Assembly: GCA_021654635.1 (NCBI GenBank)
Contig: AP025179.1
Location: 5,580,001 to 5,644,000 of the forward strand
Direction of reading: 5' to 3'
Source: Mycobacterium kiyosense
GTDB taxonomy: Bacteria > Actinomycetota > Actinomycetes > Mycobacteriales > Mycobacteriaceae
Length of the DNA stretch: 64,000 nucleotides
This document shows, piece by piece, positions 36,037-44,991 of this stretch; position 1 is the first letter of the stretch; each line of letters begins with the position of its first letter. Below the pieces are notes generated by a model. It worked only from the letters and a program-made list of their open reading frames with translations. It was not told the DNA's origin and did not search any database. The position numbers were made by a program, and so were the translations under genes.

Positions 36037-37067
36037 CTTTGCGGCAACTCCGGCGGCGGCCGGTACTCGGGTTCGTACCCTGAGACGTGAATGGGGCTGC
36101 CGACCAACCGGAATTCGCCCGCTCGCACCACCACTTCCGGAGTGGCTTCCAGCGCCTCGGGCAGGGTCCGCACGGCGGCCGCCGGAACACCGAGCGGACG
36201 CAGTCGTCGTTCCCACCCGACGGCACTGTCGGTGGCCAGCATCGCGGTGACGACGGCGAGTACTTCGTCGCGGCGGGCGACCCGCTCGGCCATCGTCTCG
36301 AAACCTCCGATGCCGGCTTCGGCGGCGAAGGATTTCCAGAATCCGTCGTGCGTGATGAACAGCGCCAGATAGCCATCGGAGGTCGGAAATAGTTGCGCGG
36401 GAACGTAATACGAGTGAGCACCGTACGGGCGGCGCTGCGGTTCGATGCCGCTGTTGAGATAGGCCGAGGCATGGTAGTTCAGCTGCGACAGCATCACGTC
36501 GCGCAGCGACACATCGACCTGGCCGCCGGTGCCGGAGATGATCTTGGCCAACAGCCCCAGTGCCGCGGTCATTCCGGTGGAGTTGTCGGCCGATGAATAA
36601 CCGGGCAGGGTGGGCGGACCGTCCGGGTCACCCGTCAAGGCGGCGGTGCCGACGCCGGCCTGCACCACGTAGTCGAACGCCGGGTCGTCGCCACCGTACA
36701 GACCGAAGCCGGTGATCGCCACGCAGACGATCTGCTCGTTGTGCCGCTTCAACTCGTCGTAGGTCAACCTCAGCCGGCGGATGGCCGACGGCTTCAAATT
36801 GACCAGCAGCGCGTGCGAGTCGGCCACCAGTTCGCCCAATCGCCGTTGTCCCGCATCGGAATTCAAGTCCAGTACGATACTGGACTTGTTGCGGTTGAGG
36901 CTGGCGAAGTAGGTGGCGCCAACGCTGCGGGATATCTCACCGCCGGGCGGCTCGATCTTGGTGACCTCGGCACCGAGGTCGGCCAGCAGCATAGTCGCGT
37001 ACGGGCCCGCCAGCATGGTGCCGACCTCGAGGATGCGTATCCCCGACAGCGGCCCGGCTCCGGTCAC
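36033..37067 (-). CDS. CaiB/BaiF family III CoA-transferase
   Basis: A 344-residue class III CoA-transferase with VLEVGTMLAGPYATMLLADLGAEVTKIEPP-type N-terminus (here ILEVGTMLAGPYATMLL), RNKSSIVLDLNS, and the catalytic Asp in GYSSADNSTGMTAALG. It moves CoA between carboxylic acids through an aspartyl-CoA intermediate, or acts as a racemase (AMACR-like). GTG 37067 overlaps the stop of the LLM gene (GTGA), and the gene is the last of the four-gene mutase operon. It likely activates the acid that the mutase rearranges or epimerises an alpha-methyl acyl-CoA before or after the mutase. Confidence 0.86.
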   Translation of the reverse strand: MTGAGPLSGIRILEVGTMLAGPYATMLLADLGAEVTKIEPPGGEISRSVGATYFASLNRNKSSIVLDLNSDAGQRRLGELVADSHALLVNLKPSAIRRLRLTYDELKRHNEQIVCVAITGFGLYGGDDPAFDYVVQAGVGTAALTGDPDGPPTLPGYSSADNSTGMTAALGLLAKIISGTGGQVDVSLRDVMLSQLNYHASAYLNSGIEPQRRPYGAHSYYVPAQLFPTSDGYLALFITHDGFWKSFAAEAGIGGFETMAERVARRDEVLAVVTAMLATDSAVGWERRLRPLGVPAAAVRTLPEALEATPEVVVRAGEFRLVGSPIHVSGYEPEYRPPPELPQS

Positions 37068-38020
37068 CGCAGCTCCCTGGCGAGTTCGGCGATCATCTCC
37101 CGGGTCCGGCGCTTGGACGCGACGAGTTCGTCGCGGTTCTCGCCGATCGGCAACAACCGCACCGACAGATCTGTCACACCGGCGTCGGCGAAACGTCGCA
37201 TCCGCGCCAGGATCTGTTCCGGGTCACCGGCCGCGCACAGGTCGCCGACGTCGCGGGCGTCGCCACGCTCGAGCAACCGCTGATAGTTGGGCGACACCTC
37301 GGCCTCGCCCAGGATACGGTTGGCCCGCTCTTTGGCCTCGTCGACTTGCGAAGGCGCACAGAGGCATACCGGGATACCCGCGACGATGCGCGGCGCCGGG
37401 CGGCCGGCGTCCGCGGCGGCCTTGGTGATCTTCGGCGCGATGTGCTCGCCGATGGCGCGTTCGTCGGCCATCCACAACACGGTGCCGTCGGCCAGTTCGC
37501 CGGCCAGCTGCAGCATCACCGGACCCAATGCGGCGACCAGCACCGGCATCGGCGTGTCGGCTCCGATCGCCAGCGGGTTGTGCACGGTGAACGAATCATT
37601 CTCGACGTCAACGGGTCCCGGCCCGGCGATAGCGGCATTGAGCACCTGCAGATAGTCGCGGGTGTACGCGGCCGGCTTCTGGTACGGCAGGCCGAGCATG
37701 TCCCGGATGATCCAGTGGTGCGACGGCCCGACACCGAGCGCCAACCGGCCGTCGGCCACCGCGTGCGTCGAAAGTGCCTGGCGGGCAAGGGCAATCGGGT
37801 GTTGGACCTGCAGTGGAACCACTGCGGTGCCCAGCTCGATGCGCGAGCTGTGCGCGGCCATCAAAGTCACCATGGTCAGGCAGTCGAAGTCGTTGGGCAC
37901 CTGCGGCATCCACGCCGTGTCCAGGCCCGCCGATTCGGCCCACTCGATATCGGAGACCAGCTTGGCCACCTTGCGGGCCATGTCGCCGCGCTCGGCGCCG
38001 ATCATCACTCCGATACGCAC
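37064..38020 (-). CDS. F420-type luciferase-like oxidoreductase
   Basis: A 318-residue LLM protein: start RIGVMIGAERGDMARKV, the AESAGLDTAWMPQ and IELGTAVVPLQVQHPIALARQALST segments typical of F420-dependent enzymes, and GVGPSHHWIIRDMLG. Members oxidise alcohols or reduce enones using coenzyme F420. GTG 38020 overlaps the small mutase subunit gene by 16 bases, and its own stop overlaps the CaiB start, so it is fully embedded in the mutase operon. The reaction is not known; hydride transfer on a pathway intermediate is the simplest view. Confidence 0.84.
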   Translation of the reverse strand: MRIGVMIGAERGDMARKVAKLVSDIEWAESAGLDTAWMPQVPNDFDCLTMVTLMAAHSSRIELGTAVVPLQVQHPIALARQALSTHAVADGRLALGVGPSHHWIIRDMLGLPYQKPAAYTRDYLQVLNAAIAGPGPVDVENDSFTVHNPLAIGADTPMPVLVAALGPVMLQLAGELADGTVLWMADERAIGEHIAPKITKAAADAGRPAPRIVAGIPVCLCAPSQVDEAKERANRILGEAEVSPNYQRLLERGDARDVGDLCAAGDPEQILARMRRFADAGVTDLSVRLLPIGENRDELVASKRRTREMIAELARELR

Positions 38021-38430
38021 GGTTCCTCCTGTGCCGGTTCGGCCGTGCCGGTCAGTTGGCGGATCTCGCGCACCAGTGCATCCAGCGGCGTGCCGGTCGG
38101 AAACACCGCTGCCGCACCGGCTTCCAGCAGCTTGGGGACGTCGGCGTGCGGAATGGTGCCACCCACCACCACGGCGATGTCGCCGGCGTCGGCGGCGCGC
38201 AGCGCCTCGATGGTGCGCGCGGTCAGGGTCAGGTGGGCACCGGACAGGATGCTCAGGCCGACCACGGCCACGTCCTCCTGGACCGCGATCGACGCGATGT
38301 CCTCGATGCGCTGCCGGATGCCGGTGTAGATGACCTCGAAGCCGGCGTCGCGCAGGGTGCGGGCGACGATCTTGGCGCCGCGGTCATGTCCGTCCAGACC
38401 GGGCTTGGCCACCAGGATGCGGGCGGTCAT
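38005..38430 (-). CDS. B12-binding small subunit of acyl-CoA mutase
   Basis: A 141-residue cobalamin-binding domain with the base-off/His-on motif LDGHDRG (DxHxxG), then VGLSILSGAHLTLT and VVVGGTIPHADVPKLLEAGAAAVFPTG, which form the nucleotide-tail pocket. It has the size and motifs of IcmB/HcmB and the C-terminal part of methylmalonyl-CoA mutase. ATG 38430 overlaps the stop of the large-subunit gene (TGATG). It should assemble with the large subunit to hold adenosylcobalamin. Confidence 0.93.
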   Translation of the reverse strand: MTARILVAKPGLDGHDRGAKIVARTLRDAGFEVIYTGIRQRIEDIASIAVQEDVAVVGLSILSGAHLTLTARTIEALRAADAGDIAVVVGGTIPHADVPKLLEAGAAAVFPTGTPLDALVREIRQLTGTAEPAQEEPCVSE

Positions 38431-40007
38431 CAGAACACCACCGGCTGCTGGAATTCGCCCCAGACCGCCTTGAGCGTGGAGACCATTTCGCCCACCGTGC
38501 AGTACGCGTTGGCGCAGTCGATCAACTTGTGCATCAGGTTGTCGTCTCCCTCGGCGCTGCGGGCCAGCGCGGCCAGGCTGGATTGCACTGCGCCGCTGTC
38601 CCTTTCGGCCTTCACCTTGGCCAGGCGCTTGAGCTGCAGATCGCGGCCCTCGGCGTCGAGTTCGTAGGTGGCGATGTCGGGTTCGGGTTCCTCGGAGACG
38701 AACCGGTTGACCCCGACCACCGGCTTGGCGCCGCTCTCGATGTCCTGGTGCATGCGGTAGGCCTCGTCGGCGATCAGGCCCTGCAGATAGCCGTCTTCGA
38801 TCGCGCTGACCATGCCGCCGTGAGCCTCGAGGTCGGCCATGATCTCGATGATGCGGGCCTCGGTGGCGTCGGTGAGCGCCTCGACGAAGTACGAGCCGCC
38901 CAGCGGGTCGGCGACCTGGGTCACCCCGGTCTCATACGCCAGCACCTGCTGGGTGCGCAGCGCCAGGGTGGTGGACTCCTCGGAGGGCAGCGCGAACGGC
39001 TCGTCCCAAGCGGCGGTGAACATCGATTGCACGCCGCCCAGCACCGCCGCCATCGCCTCGTAGGCCACCCGCACCACGTTGTTCTGCGCCTGCGGTCCGT
39101 ACAGCGACGCCCCGCCACACACGCAGCCGAACCGGAACATCGACGCCTTGTCCTTGCTGGACCCGTAGCGTTCCCGCACGATCGTGGCCCAACGCCGCCG
39201 TCCCGCACGGTATTTGGCGATCTCCTCGAAGAAGTCGCCGTGGGTGTAGAAGAAGAACGAGATCTGCGGTGCGAACTCGTCGATGCTCATCCGGCCGCGT
39301 TCCACCACGGTGTCGCAGTAGGTGACACCGTCGGCCAGCGTGAAGGCCATCTCCTGCACCGCGGTGGCCCCGGCGTCGCGGAAATGCGCGCCGGCCACCG
39401 AGATGGCGTTGAACCGGGGCACCTCGGCGGCGCAGAACTCGATGGTGTCGGCGATCAGCCGCAGCGACGGTTCCGGCGGCCAGATCCAGGTGCCGCGGGA
39501 GGCGTATTCCTTGAGGATGTCGTTCTGGATGGTCCCGGTGAGCTTGGCGCGCGGTATCCCCTTCTTCTCGGCAGCGGCGACGTAGAACGCCAGCAGGATC
39601 GCCGCGGTGCCGTTGATCGTCATGCTGGTGCTCAGCTTGTCCAACGGGATGCCGTCGAACAGGATCTCGAAGTCGGCCAGGGTGTCCACCGCGACACCCA
39701 CCCGGCCGACCTCCTCGCCGAAGTCCGGATCGTCGGAGTCGTAACCGCATTGGGTGGGCAAGTCGAGCGCGACCGACAGGCCGGTACCGCCCTGGTCGAG
39801 CAGATAGCGATAGCGCCGGTTGGACTCCTCGGCGGTGCCGAAGCCGGAGTACTGCCGGAAGGTCCACAGCTTGCCCCGGTATCCGGACGCGAAATTGCCC
39901 CGGGTGAAGGGGAACTCGCCGGGCGGCGGCGGCTCGGTGTGTCGGTCCCCCGGGCCGTACACCGGCGCGAGCGGTATGCCCGATGGGGTCTGGGCTGCGT
40001 TATTCAT
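38430..40007 (-). CDS. Large catalytic subunit of a split, methylmalonyl-CoA-mutase-type acyl-CoA mutase
   Basis: A 525-residue TIM-barrel subunit of adenosylcobalamin-dependent acyl-CoA mutases: TFRQYSGFGTAEESN, GLSVALDLPTQCGYDSD, SMTINGTAAILLAFY, AGAHFRDAGATAVQEMAF. Substrate-defining residues are Tyr53 and Arg171, 118 apart, the same spacing and identity as Tyr89/Arg207 of methylmalonyl-CoA mutase, while isobutyryl-CoA mutase has Phe80/Gln198. This favours a carboxylated acyl-CoA substrate, although the subunit split resembles Icm/Hcm enzymes. ATG 40007 heads the operon mutase large, mutase small, LLM, CaiB. MeaB at 26556 is the likely chaperone. A housekeeping MutAB would be a separate fused-domain pair. 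Confidence 0.92.
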   Translation of the reverse strand: MNNAAQTPSGIPLAPVYGPGDRHTEPPPPGEFPFTRGNFASGYRGKLWTFRQYSGFGTAEESNRRYRYLLDQGGTGLSVALDLPTQCGYDSDDPDFGEEVGRVGVAVDTLADFEILFDGIPLDKLSTSMTINGTAAILLAFYVAAAEKKGIPRAKLTGTIQNDILKEYASRGTWIWPPEPSLRLIADTIEFCAAEVPRFNAISVAGAHFRDAGATAVQEMAFTLADGVTYCDTVVERGRMSIDEFAPQISFFFYTHGDFFEEIAKYRAGRRRWATIVRERYGSSKDKASMFRFGCVCGGASLYGPQAQNNVVRVAYEAMAAVLGGVQSMFTAAWDEPFALPSEESTTLALRTQQVLAYETGVTQVADPLGGSYFVEALTDATEARIIEIMADLEAHGGMVSAIEDGYLQGLIADEAYRMHQDIESGAKPVVGVNRFVSEEPEPDIATYELDAEGRDLQLKRLAKVKAERDSGAVQSSLAALARSAEGDDNLMHKLIDCANAYCTVGEMVSTLKAVWGEFQQPVVF

Positions 40008-40214
40008 CGGTGAATAACGTACTTGCAAAAAAAGAGAATGCCAATACCAGTAGGTTGACCTGGCGAAATGCCCCGCCGCGACGGGTTTGGGAACCCTTTG
40101 CGGCGTTGATTCTGCGCTGGGGGCGCGGTGGTCTCGTACTTTTGCGCCCTGGACGCAGGATCGACGCGTGGCGCCGGTTTCGACCCGGCGCCGGTTTTGA
40201 CACAATTGCCCCTC

Positions 40215-40688
40215 GTGGCTGACGAGTCCGATCGCGTGCGCAACGGGAGCCTGCCAATCGTCGGGAACCTGTTGCGCCGGCAGCGACGGGAAGCCGAACG
40301 GGCCCTGCACGGGCTCGTCGACACCGTCGTGCGGGACGGCAAGAGCCTGGAGAGACTCGTGCGGCGGATCAACATGGACGCGATCATCGCCCGGTTGGAC
40401 ATCAACGGCATTGTCGCGCGCATCGACCTCGACGCATTCCTTGCCCGGCTGGACATCAACACCATCGTGCAGCGGCTCGACGTCGACGCCATGCTGGCCC
40501 GCCTCGACATGCAGGCCATCGTGGATCGGCTCGACGTCGACGCGATGCTGGCCCGCCTGGATATGGACGCCATCGTCGCCCGAGTCGACCTGGACGCCCT
40601 CTTGGCGCGACTGGACCCTGCCGCGCTGGACGCCCTGGCCGCCAGAGTCGACCTGGCAAAGCGGGAAAATCGCCCACAAGACTTGTGA
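40215..40688 (+). CDS. Nonapeptide-repeat protein of unknown function
   Basis: A 157-residue protein from GTG 40215 (start uncertain, 40128 possible). After a basic N-terminal helix (IVGNLLRRQRREAERALHGLVDTVV) come nine consecutive nine-residue units of the form R-[LIV]-D-x-D-A-[IML]-[VL]-A, then a degenerate tenth unit and a short tail. The strict register of Asp, Ala and two hydrophobic residues predicts a regular solenoid or amphipathic rod. Comparable repeats occur in some actinobacterial membrane-associated proteins, but I cannot assign a role. No signal peptide or membrane helix is seen. It stands alone between the mutase operon and the cutinase gene. Confidence 0.65.
   Translation: MADESDRVRNGSLPIVGNLLRRQRREAERALHGLVDTVVRDGKSLERLVRRINMDAIIARLDINGIVARIDLDAFLARLDINTIVQRLDVDAMLARLDMQAIVDRLDVDAMLARLDMDAIVARVDLDALLARLDPAALDALAARVDLAKRENRPQDL
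40365..40607 (+). repeat. Nine tandem 27-bp coding repeats
   Basis: Nine in-frame units of 27 bp encode the consensus RLDxDAxVA. Two units (RLDVDAMLA) are identical at protein level and the others differ at two or three residues, so the array is old but its period is exact. Confidence 0.85.
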
Positions 40689-40939
40689 ACATGGCCACAC
40701 CTACTCGTGCCGACGGGCGTCGAGGCCCAATCTGAACACCACCGGTCACCCGCCGAAATGACTGCGTGCGCCCCGTATTGCCGGCCTGCTCGGCCGGGGT
40801 CGTCGGCGCTGCACCGGCCCGACCCGTGTTTTAAGCTCACCGAGTTGCCTTGCACAGCGTGGGCCCGGAACAAATCGCGGCGCCACGAGTTCGTACTCGG
40901 CGAATTCCCTGCATACCCTCTCAAACGAAAAGAGTTAGC

Positions 40940-41665
40940 GTGCGCCGCACCGGTTCTCCCGCCCCGTCGGTTCAGCGGACGGCTCGTTGGCTGGCGGCGG
41001 CTTCCGTTTCCGTCGCGGCCCTGCTGACGCCGGTGCCGGGCGACGTCGCGCGGGCCAACGCCGATCCCGGGTGCCCGGATGTCAAAGTGGTATTCGCGCG
41101 CGGGACGTTCGAGGCGCCCGGCATCGGGGCCACCGGACAGGCGTTCGTCGATGCCCTCAGCGCCCGACTGGGAGGCAAGAACGTCGCAGTCGAACCCGTC
41201 GACTATCCGGCATCGCTGGACTTCGGCAGGGCGGTCGACGGAGTCGCCGATGCCAGCACCAAGGTTGAGGCCACGGCGGCGAATTGCCCGAGGACCAAGA
41301 TTGTGCTGGGTGGCTATTCCCAAGGTGCGGCCGTCGCCGCCTACACGACGGCCGACTCCGTTCCGGACGGTATTTCGCTGCCCGACGGGATAACCGGGCC
41401 GATGCCGCCCGCGGTCGCCTCCAACGTGGCCGCGGTGGTGCTGTTCGCGGCTCCCTCAGACGCGTTCCTGCACTTCGTCGATCACAGCGCACCGCCGATC
41501 AACATCGGTCCGCTCTACGCCGCCAAGACCCTGCAACTGTGCGCCGACGGAGATCCGGTGTGCTCCCCGGGCGGCCGGGACCGCGCCGCGCACAGCACTT
41601 ACCGCGACAACGGCATGGCCAACCAAGCCGCCGAGTTCACCCGCAACGCCATCGTTTCCGCCTGA
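40940..41665 (+). CDS. Secreted cutinase-family esterase
   Basis: A 241-residue exported hydrolase. The N-terminus has a basic start, a hydrophobic stretch (ASVSVAALLTPVPG) and a likely cleavage after ANA near residue 41. The cutinase core has Cys45, GTFEAPGIG, nucleophile motif GGYSQGA with Ser127, acid in LCADGDPVCSPGG and catalytic His in RAAHSTYRDNG. Mycobacterial cutinase-like proteins are phospholipases, esterases or mycolate-related hydrolases. GTG 40940 is preferred because the signal peptide starts there, after AAAAGAG. The gene is monocistronic and convergent with the methyltransferase gene. Confidence 0.9.
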   Translation: MRRTGSPAPSVQRTARWLAAASVSVAALLTPVPGDVARANADPGCPDVKVVFARGTFEAPGIGATGQAFVDALSARLGGKNVAVEPVDYPASLDFGRAVDGVADASTKVEATAANCPRTKIVLGGYSQGAAVAAYTTADSVPDGISLPDGITGPMPPAVASNVAAVVLFAAPSDAFLHFVDHSAPPINIGPLYAAKTLQLCADGDPVCSPGGRDRAAHSTYRDNGMANQAAEFTRNAIVSA

Positions 41666-41680
41666 CGTAATCACGTATCG

Positions 41681-42493
41681 TCATGCGCGGCAGAGGATTT
41701 CGCCGTGCGGGATGGCCAGCCAACCGTCCGGGTCGGCGGCCCACGCTCGCCATGCCGCCGAGATCTCCTCGAGCTCGGCGCCGGTGGCCAGGCCGGAATC
41801 CGCCAGTTGGCCTCCCAGATCCGAATGCAGGATCCGGTCGGCCCACATGCCGCCCCACCACTGTCGGGTGTCCTCGGTTGCGTAACACCACATGCTGGCA
41901 CCGGCGGTGATGTCGGTGAAGCCGGCTCGACGGGCCCACGACAGCAGGTGCCGCCCGGCATCCGGTTCGCCGCCGTTGTGCCGCCCGGCTTGTTCGTAAA
42001 GGTCGCGCCAGCGATCCAGTGGCGCAAGCCGCGGATACCAGATGAACCCGGCATAGTCGGCGTCCCTGGCGGCGACGATTCCGCCCGGTGCGCACACCCG
42101 CTTCATCTCGCGCAGCGCCTGCACCGGGTCGGCCACATGCTGCAGCACCTGATGGGCGTGCACGACGTCGAAGGCGCCGTCGGGCAGGTCGAGCGCATGC
42201 ACGTCCGAGGTCAGGAACGTGACGTTGGTCAGACCTCGCGACCGCACCTCGGCGTGGGCAAGACTGAGCGCATCGTCGGTCTGCTCGACGGCCGTCACCA
42301 GGCCGGGCGCGATGCGGGCGGCGAAGTCCGCGGTGATGGTGCCGGGGCCGCAACCGATGTCGAGCAGGGAGATGCCAGGCCGCAGCTGCGGCAACAGGTA
42401 CCCCGCGGAGTCCTCGGCGGTGCGCCGCCGGTGGCTGCGCAACACGGACTCATGATGACCGTGGGTGTAGGTGGCCCGAGGTTGCTCCGTCAT
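41681..42493 (-). CDS. Class I SAM-dependent methyltransferase (Rv0839-like)
   Basis: A 270-residue methyltransferase with SAM-binding motif LLDIGCGPGTITADFA, acidic loop VEQTDDALSLAHAE, motif TSDVHALDLPDGAFDVVHAHQVLQHV and post-motif REMKRVCAPGGIVAARDADY. It belongs to the UbiE/arsenite-methyltransferase-like group of small-molecule methylases. ATG 42493 is a clear start. It follows lpqR on the same strand, an order that matches M. tuberculosis Rv0838-Rv0839. The substrate is unknown. Confidence 0.87.
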   Translation of the reverse strand: MTEQPRATYTHGHHESVLRSHRRRTAEDSAGYLLPQLRPGISLLDIGCGPGTITADFAARIAPGLVTAVEQTDDALSLAHAEVRSRGLTNVTFLTSDVHALDLPDGAFDVVHAHQVLQHVADPVQALREMKRVCAPGGIVAARDADYAGFIWYPRLAPLDRWRDLYEQAGRHNGGEPDAGRHLLSWARRAGFTDITAGASMWCYATEDTRQWWGGMWADRILHSDLGGQLADSGLATGAELEEISAAWRAWAADPDGWLAIPHGEILCRA

Positions 42494-42551
42494 GCGCCCA
42501 GGCTAACGCTTATCTCACATTTTGGGTTATTCGTCTCGAATCATGAGACGC

Positions 42552-43304
42552 TTAGTCGACCGGGACGTTCAGGATGGGGCGCTGCACCCCGGCGCCGCGA
42601 CCGTCGAAGTGCCACCACTCCCCCCGCGTACACCGACAGCCCGCCGTACTGCATCGCCTCACGCAGCCGAGCCCGATTCGCGTAGGCGGCGGCACTGACA
42701 TCCTGGGTGGCGAAAGCCTTTGCACGGTCGGTGAAGTCGTCGAAATCCGTGCCCATATCGGCCAGGCAGAAATACCCCGCCCGGCGTTCGGTAGGACACG
42801 GTTGCTGCGAGCTGGTGAAGGTCACATCCACCGAACGCCCGGCCTCGTGGCTGGTCGCGTACGGGCCCGGGGCGCGCCACCCAGGCCGGATTCGGCACCA
42901 CCTGATACATCTTCACCTGGACCTCGTGCGGCCGATAGCAGTCCCAGAAGACCAGGAACTGCCCTTGCGGTCGCAGCGCCGCGGCGGCGGACTCCAGTCC
43001 GTGCGCCATCGACTGGTGCACCAAACAACGCGCGTCGGCGGGGTAGAGCTGAGTGTGGGTGAAATTGTCGGTTGTGGCGTAGCGCAGATCGATCACGGCA
43101 TCGGGAACCACGCTGCGCACGTCGACGAAACCCGCCGCGGCGGCGTCGGCACTCACCGGGGGGGACGCTGGGACTGAGCGCCACCGTGGTACCCACCGGC
43201 CGGACCGACGGCCCGGCCACCTGCCAACGCGCACCGCACGCAGCGACCGCACCCACCATCCAGGCGATCAGCAAGACCGACAACGCACGACGCATGGACG
43301 TCAT
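42552..43304 (-). pseudogene. lpqR: Lipoprotein LpqR, D-Ala-D-Ala dipeptidase (VanX) family, three frameshifts
   Basis: From ATG 43304: a lipoprotein signal with lipobox VAAC (LLIAWMVGAVAAC). Then come, across three more frames, the VanX-like text FVDVRSVVPDAVIDLRYATTDNF, FWDCYRPHEVQVKMY, SHEAGRSVDVTF (zinc ligands of the SxHxxGxAxD type), and finally EWWHFDGRG with the catalytic Glu and last His. Each change is one extra base in a homopolymer: G7 at 43158-43164, G4 at 42869-42872, C6 at 42620-42625. Removing one at each restores about 250 residues. The enzyme cleaves D-Ala-D-Ala or related dipeptides outside the membrane. Probably intact in the organism. Confidence 0.82.
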
Positions 43305-43557
43305 TGTCCCGTCGCGAGCGCCGCGGACGCGGAACGCCACGACCGGGCGTCAGCGAATCCGGTCCGGCGCCGGCTGCAGGACAGCCCCGGCGATCTGGGC
43401 GGCCGGCTCGACGCCGAGCAGGCCCGCAACCCTGCTGGGAGTTCGTTCCACGGCCTGACAAGCGGCGTTCGGACTATAGTCGGGCGCATCGGGCTGTTGG
43501 TTTTTTCTGTCAGATTCCGGCGCGGAGTGAGCCATCATTTCCAGAAATAGTTTTGCC

Positions 43558-44964
43558 GTGACCGCCGCCGAGACGGCCCGCGTGCAGGCATTCGAGCGGT
43601 ACCGCTTGCACGAAACATCGCCCGACCCGGTGCTCGGGCGAATCGCCGCGCTGGCGGCGCGACTCTTCGGTGTGCCAATGGCGCTGGTGTCGGTCGTCGG
43701 TGGAGACCGCAGCTGTTTTCTGGCCACCCACGGATTGGCAGGCGCCCCACCGGCCGCCGGCGCCGAAGGCTTGGCAGCAAGCATTGGCGTGGCCGGTCAG
43801 GCGGCCTCGGTCGAGGACGCCCTCACCGATCCGCGTACCGCCGGCAATGTGTTCGTCCAAGAACGCCGGATCCGCTTCTATGCGCAGGCACCGATCACGA
43901 CCGCCGACAACCATCGACTCGGCGCCGTGGCGGTGTTCGACACCGAGGCCGGTGCCGCCAGCGAAGAACAACTGGGTCTGCTCGGCGATCTCGCCGCCCT
44001 GGTGATGGCTCAGCTGGATAGCCGGCTGTCGTCGCTGGACGACCTGCGCACCGAGCGGCGGCAACGGGACGCGGCCGAATTCGCGCGCGACGACGCCCGG
44101 CACGACCGCGACGCAGCACAGCTGGACCGCGACGATGCCCGTCGCGCACGCGACGATGCCCAGCTGGACCGCGACGACGCGATCCGCACTCGGGACATCG
44201 CACAGCACACCCGCGACGTCGCGGAGCACGAACGGGATCTGATCACGCAGTATGCGAACGTCCTGCAACGGACCCTGCTGCCACCTTCACTGCCGGAGAT
44301 CGACGGGCTCGAGCTGGCCGCGCACTACTATCCGGCATCGCCACGGCAGGTCGGCGGCGACTTCTACGACGTCTTCGCCCTCGGTGACAACCGGTGGGCG
44401 TTCTTCATCGGCGACGTCGAGGGCCATGGCGCGGAAGCCGCCGTGGCGACGTCGCTGATCCGCTACACGCTGCGCGCCACTGCGCTGCACTTCGCCGATC
44501 CCACCGACGTGCTGGCCGAACTCAACACGGCGTTGCTCCGCGAGCTGGACCCGCGGCGATTCTGCACGGCACTGTTCGGGAACTTAGAACCCGACCCCGA
44601 CGGCCAGGGTTTCGACGTCACCATCGCCACCGGCGGTCATCCTCCGGCGCTGCTGCTCAACCCCGGCAACGGCAGCGCGACACAAGTCCGCTCCGCCGAA
44701 GGAATGCTGGTCGGGATGACACCCAAAGCCACCTTCAACTCGTGCCGGGTTCGGCTGCGAGCGGGCCAGACGTTGCTGTTCTACACCGACGGCATCATCG
44801 AATCCCGCCAAGCCAGTCCACCGTTCGACGAGGCCAGTCTGGCCGAGTTCGCCGTCGAACACGCCGGCCTGGGCGCCGCCAGCCTGATCGACCGGTTCGT
44901 CACCCTGGTTCCCAAGTTGCATCCCGACGACGACATAGCCCTGCTGGCGATCGGTGCCCACTAA
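43558..44964 (+). CDS. GAF/coiled-coil/SpoIIE-type PP2C phosphatase
   Basis: A 468-residue signalling phosphatase. Residues 1-165 form a GAF-like sensor (MALVSVVGGDRSCFLATHG, AQAPITTADNHRLGAVAVFDT). Residues about 174-228 form a helix with an exact seven-residue Arg-Asp repeat. Residues 235-468 form the SpoIIE/RsbU domain, with QVGGDFYDVFALGDNRWAFFIGDVEGHGAEAA (metal-binding Asp residues), ATGGHPPALLL and FYTDGIIESRQ. Such enzymes dephosphorylate anti-sigma antagonists or signal to partner-switching systems. GTG 43558 is the likely start, though no good ribosome site is visible. It stands alone downstream of the divergent lpqR gene. Confidence 0.88.
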   Translation: MTAAETARVQAFERYRLHETSPDPVLGRIAALAARLFGVPMALVSVVGGDRSCFLATHGLAGAPPAAGAEGLAASIGVAGQAASVEDALTDPRTAGNVFVQERRIRFYAQAPITTADNHRLGAVAVFDTEAGAASEEQLGLLGDLAALVMAQLDSRLSSLDDLRTERRQRDAAEFARDDARHDRDAAQLDRDDARRARDDAQLDRDDAIRTRDIAQHTRDVAEHERDLITQYANVLQRTLLPPSLPEIDGLELAAHYYPASPRQVGGDFYDVFALGDNRWAFFIGDVEGHGAEAAVATSLIRYTLRATALHFADPTDVLAELNTALLRELDPRRFCTALFGNLEPDPDGQGFDVTIATGGHPPALLLNPGNGSATQVRSAEGMLVGMTPKATFNSCRVRLRAGQTLLFYTDGIIESRQASPPFDEASLAEFAVEHAGLGAASLIDRFVTLVPKLHPDDDIALLAIGAH

Positions 44965-44991
44965 AACCTGTTGTCGGCGTTAGAGTCGCGT

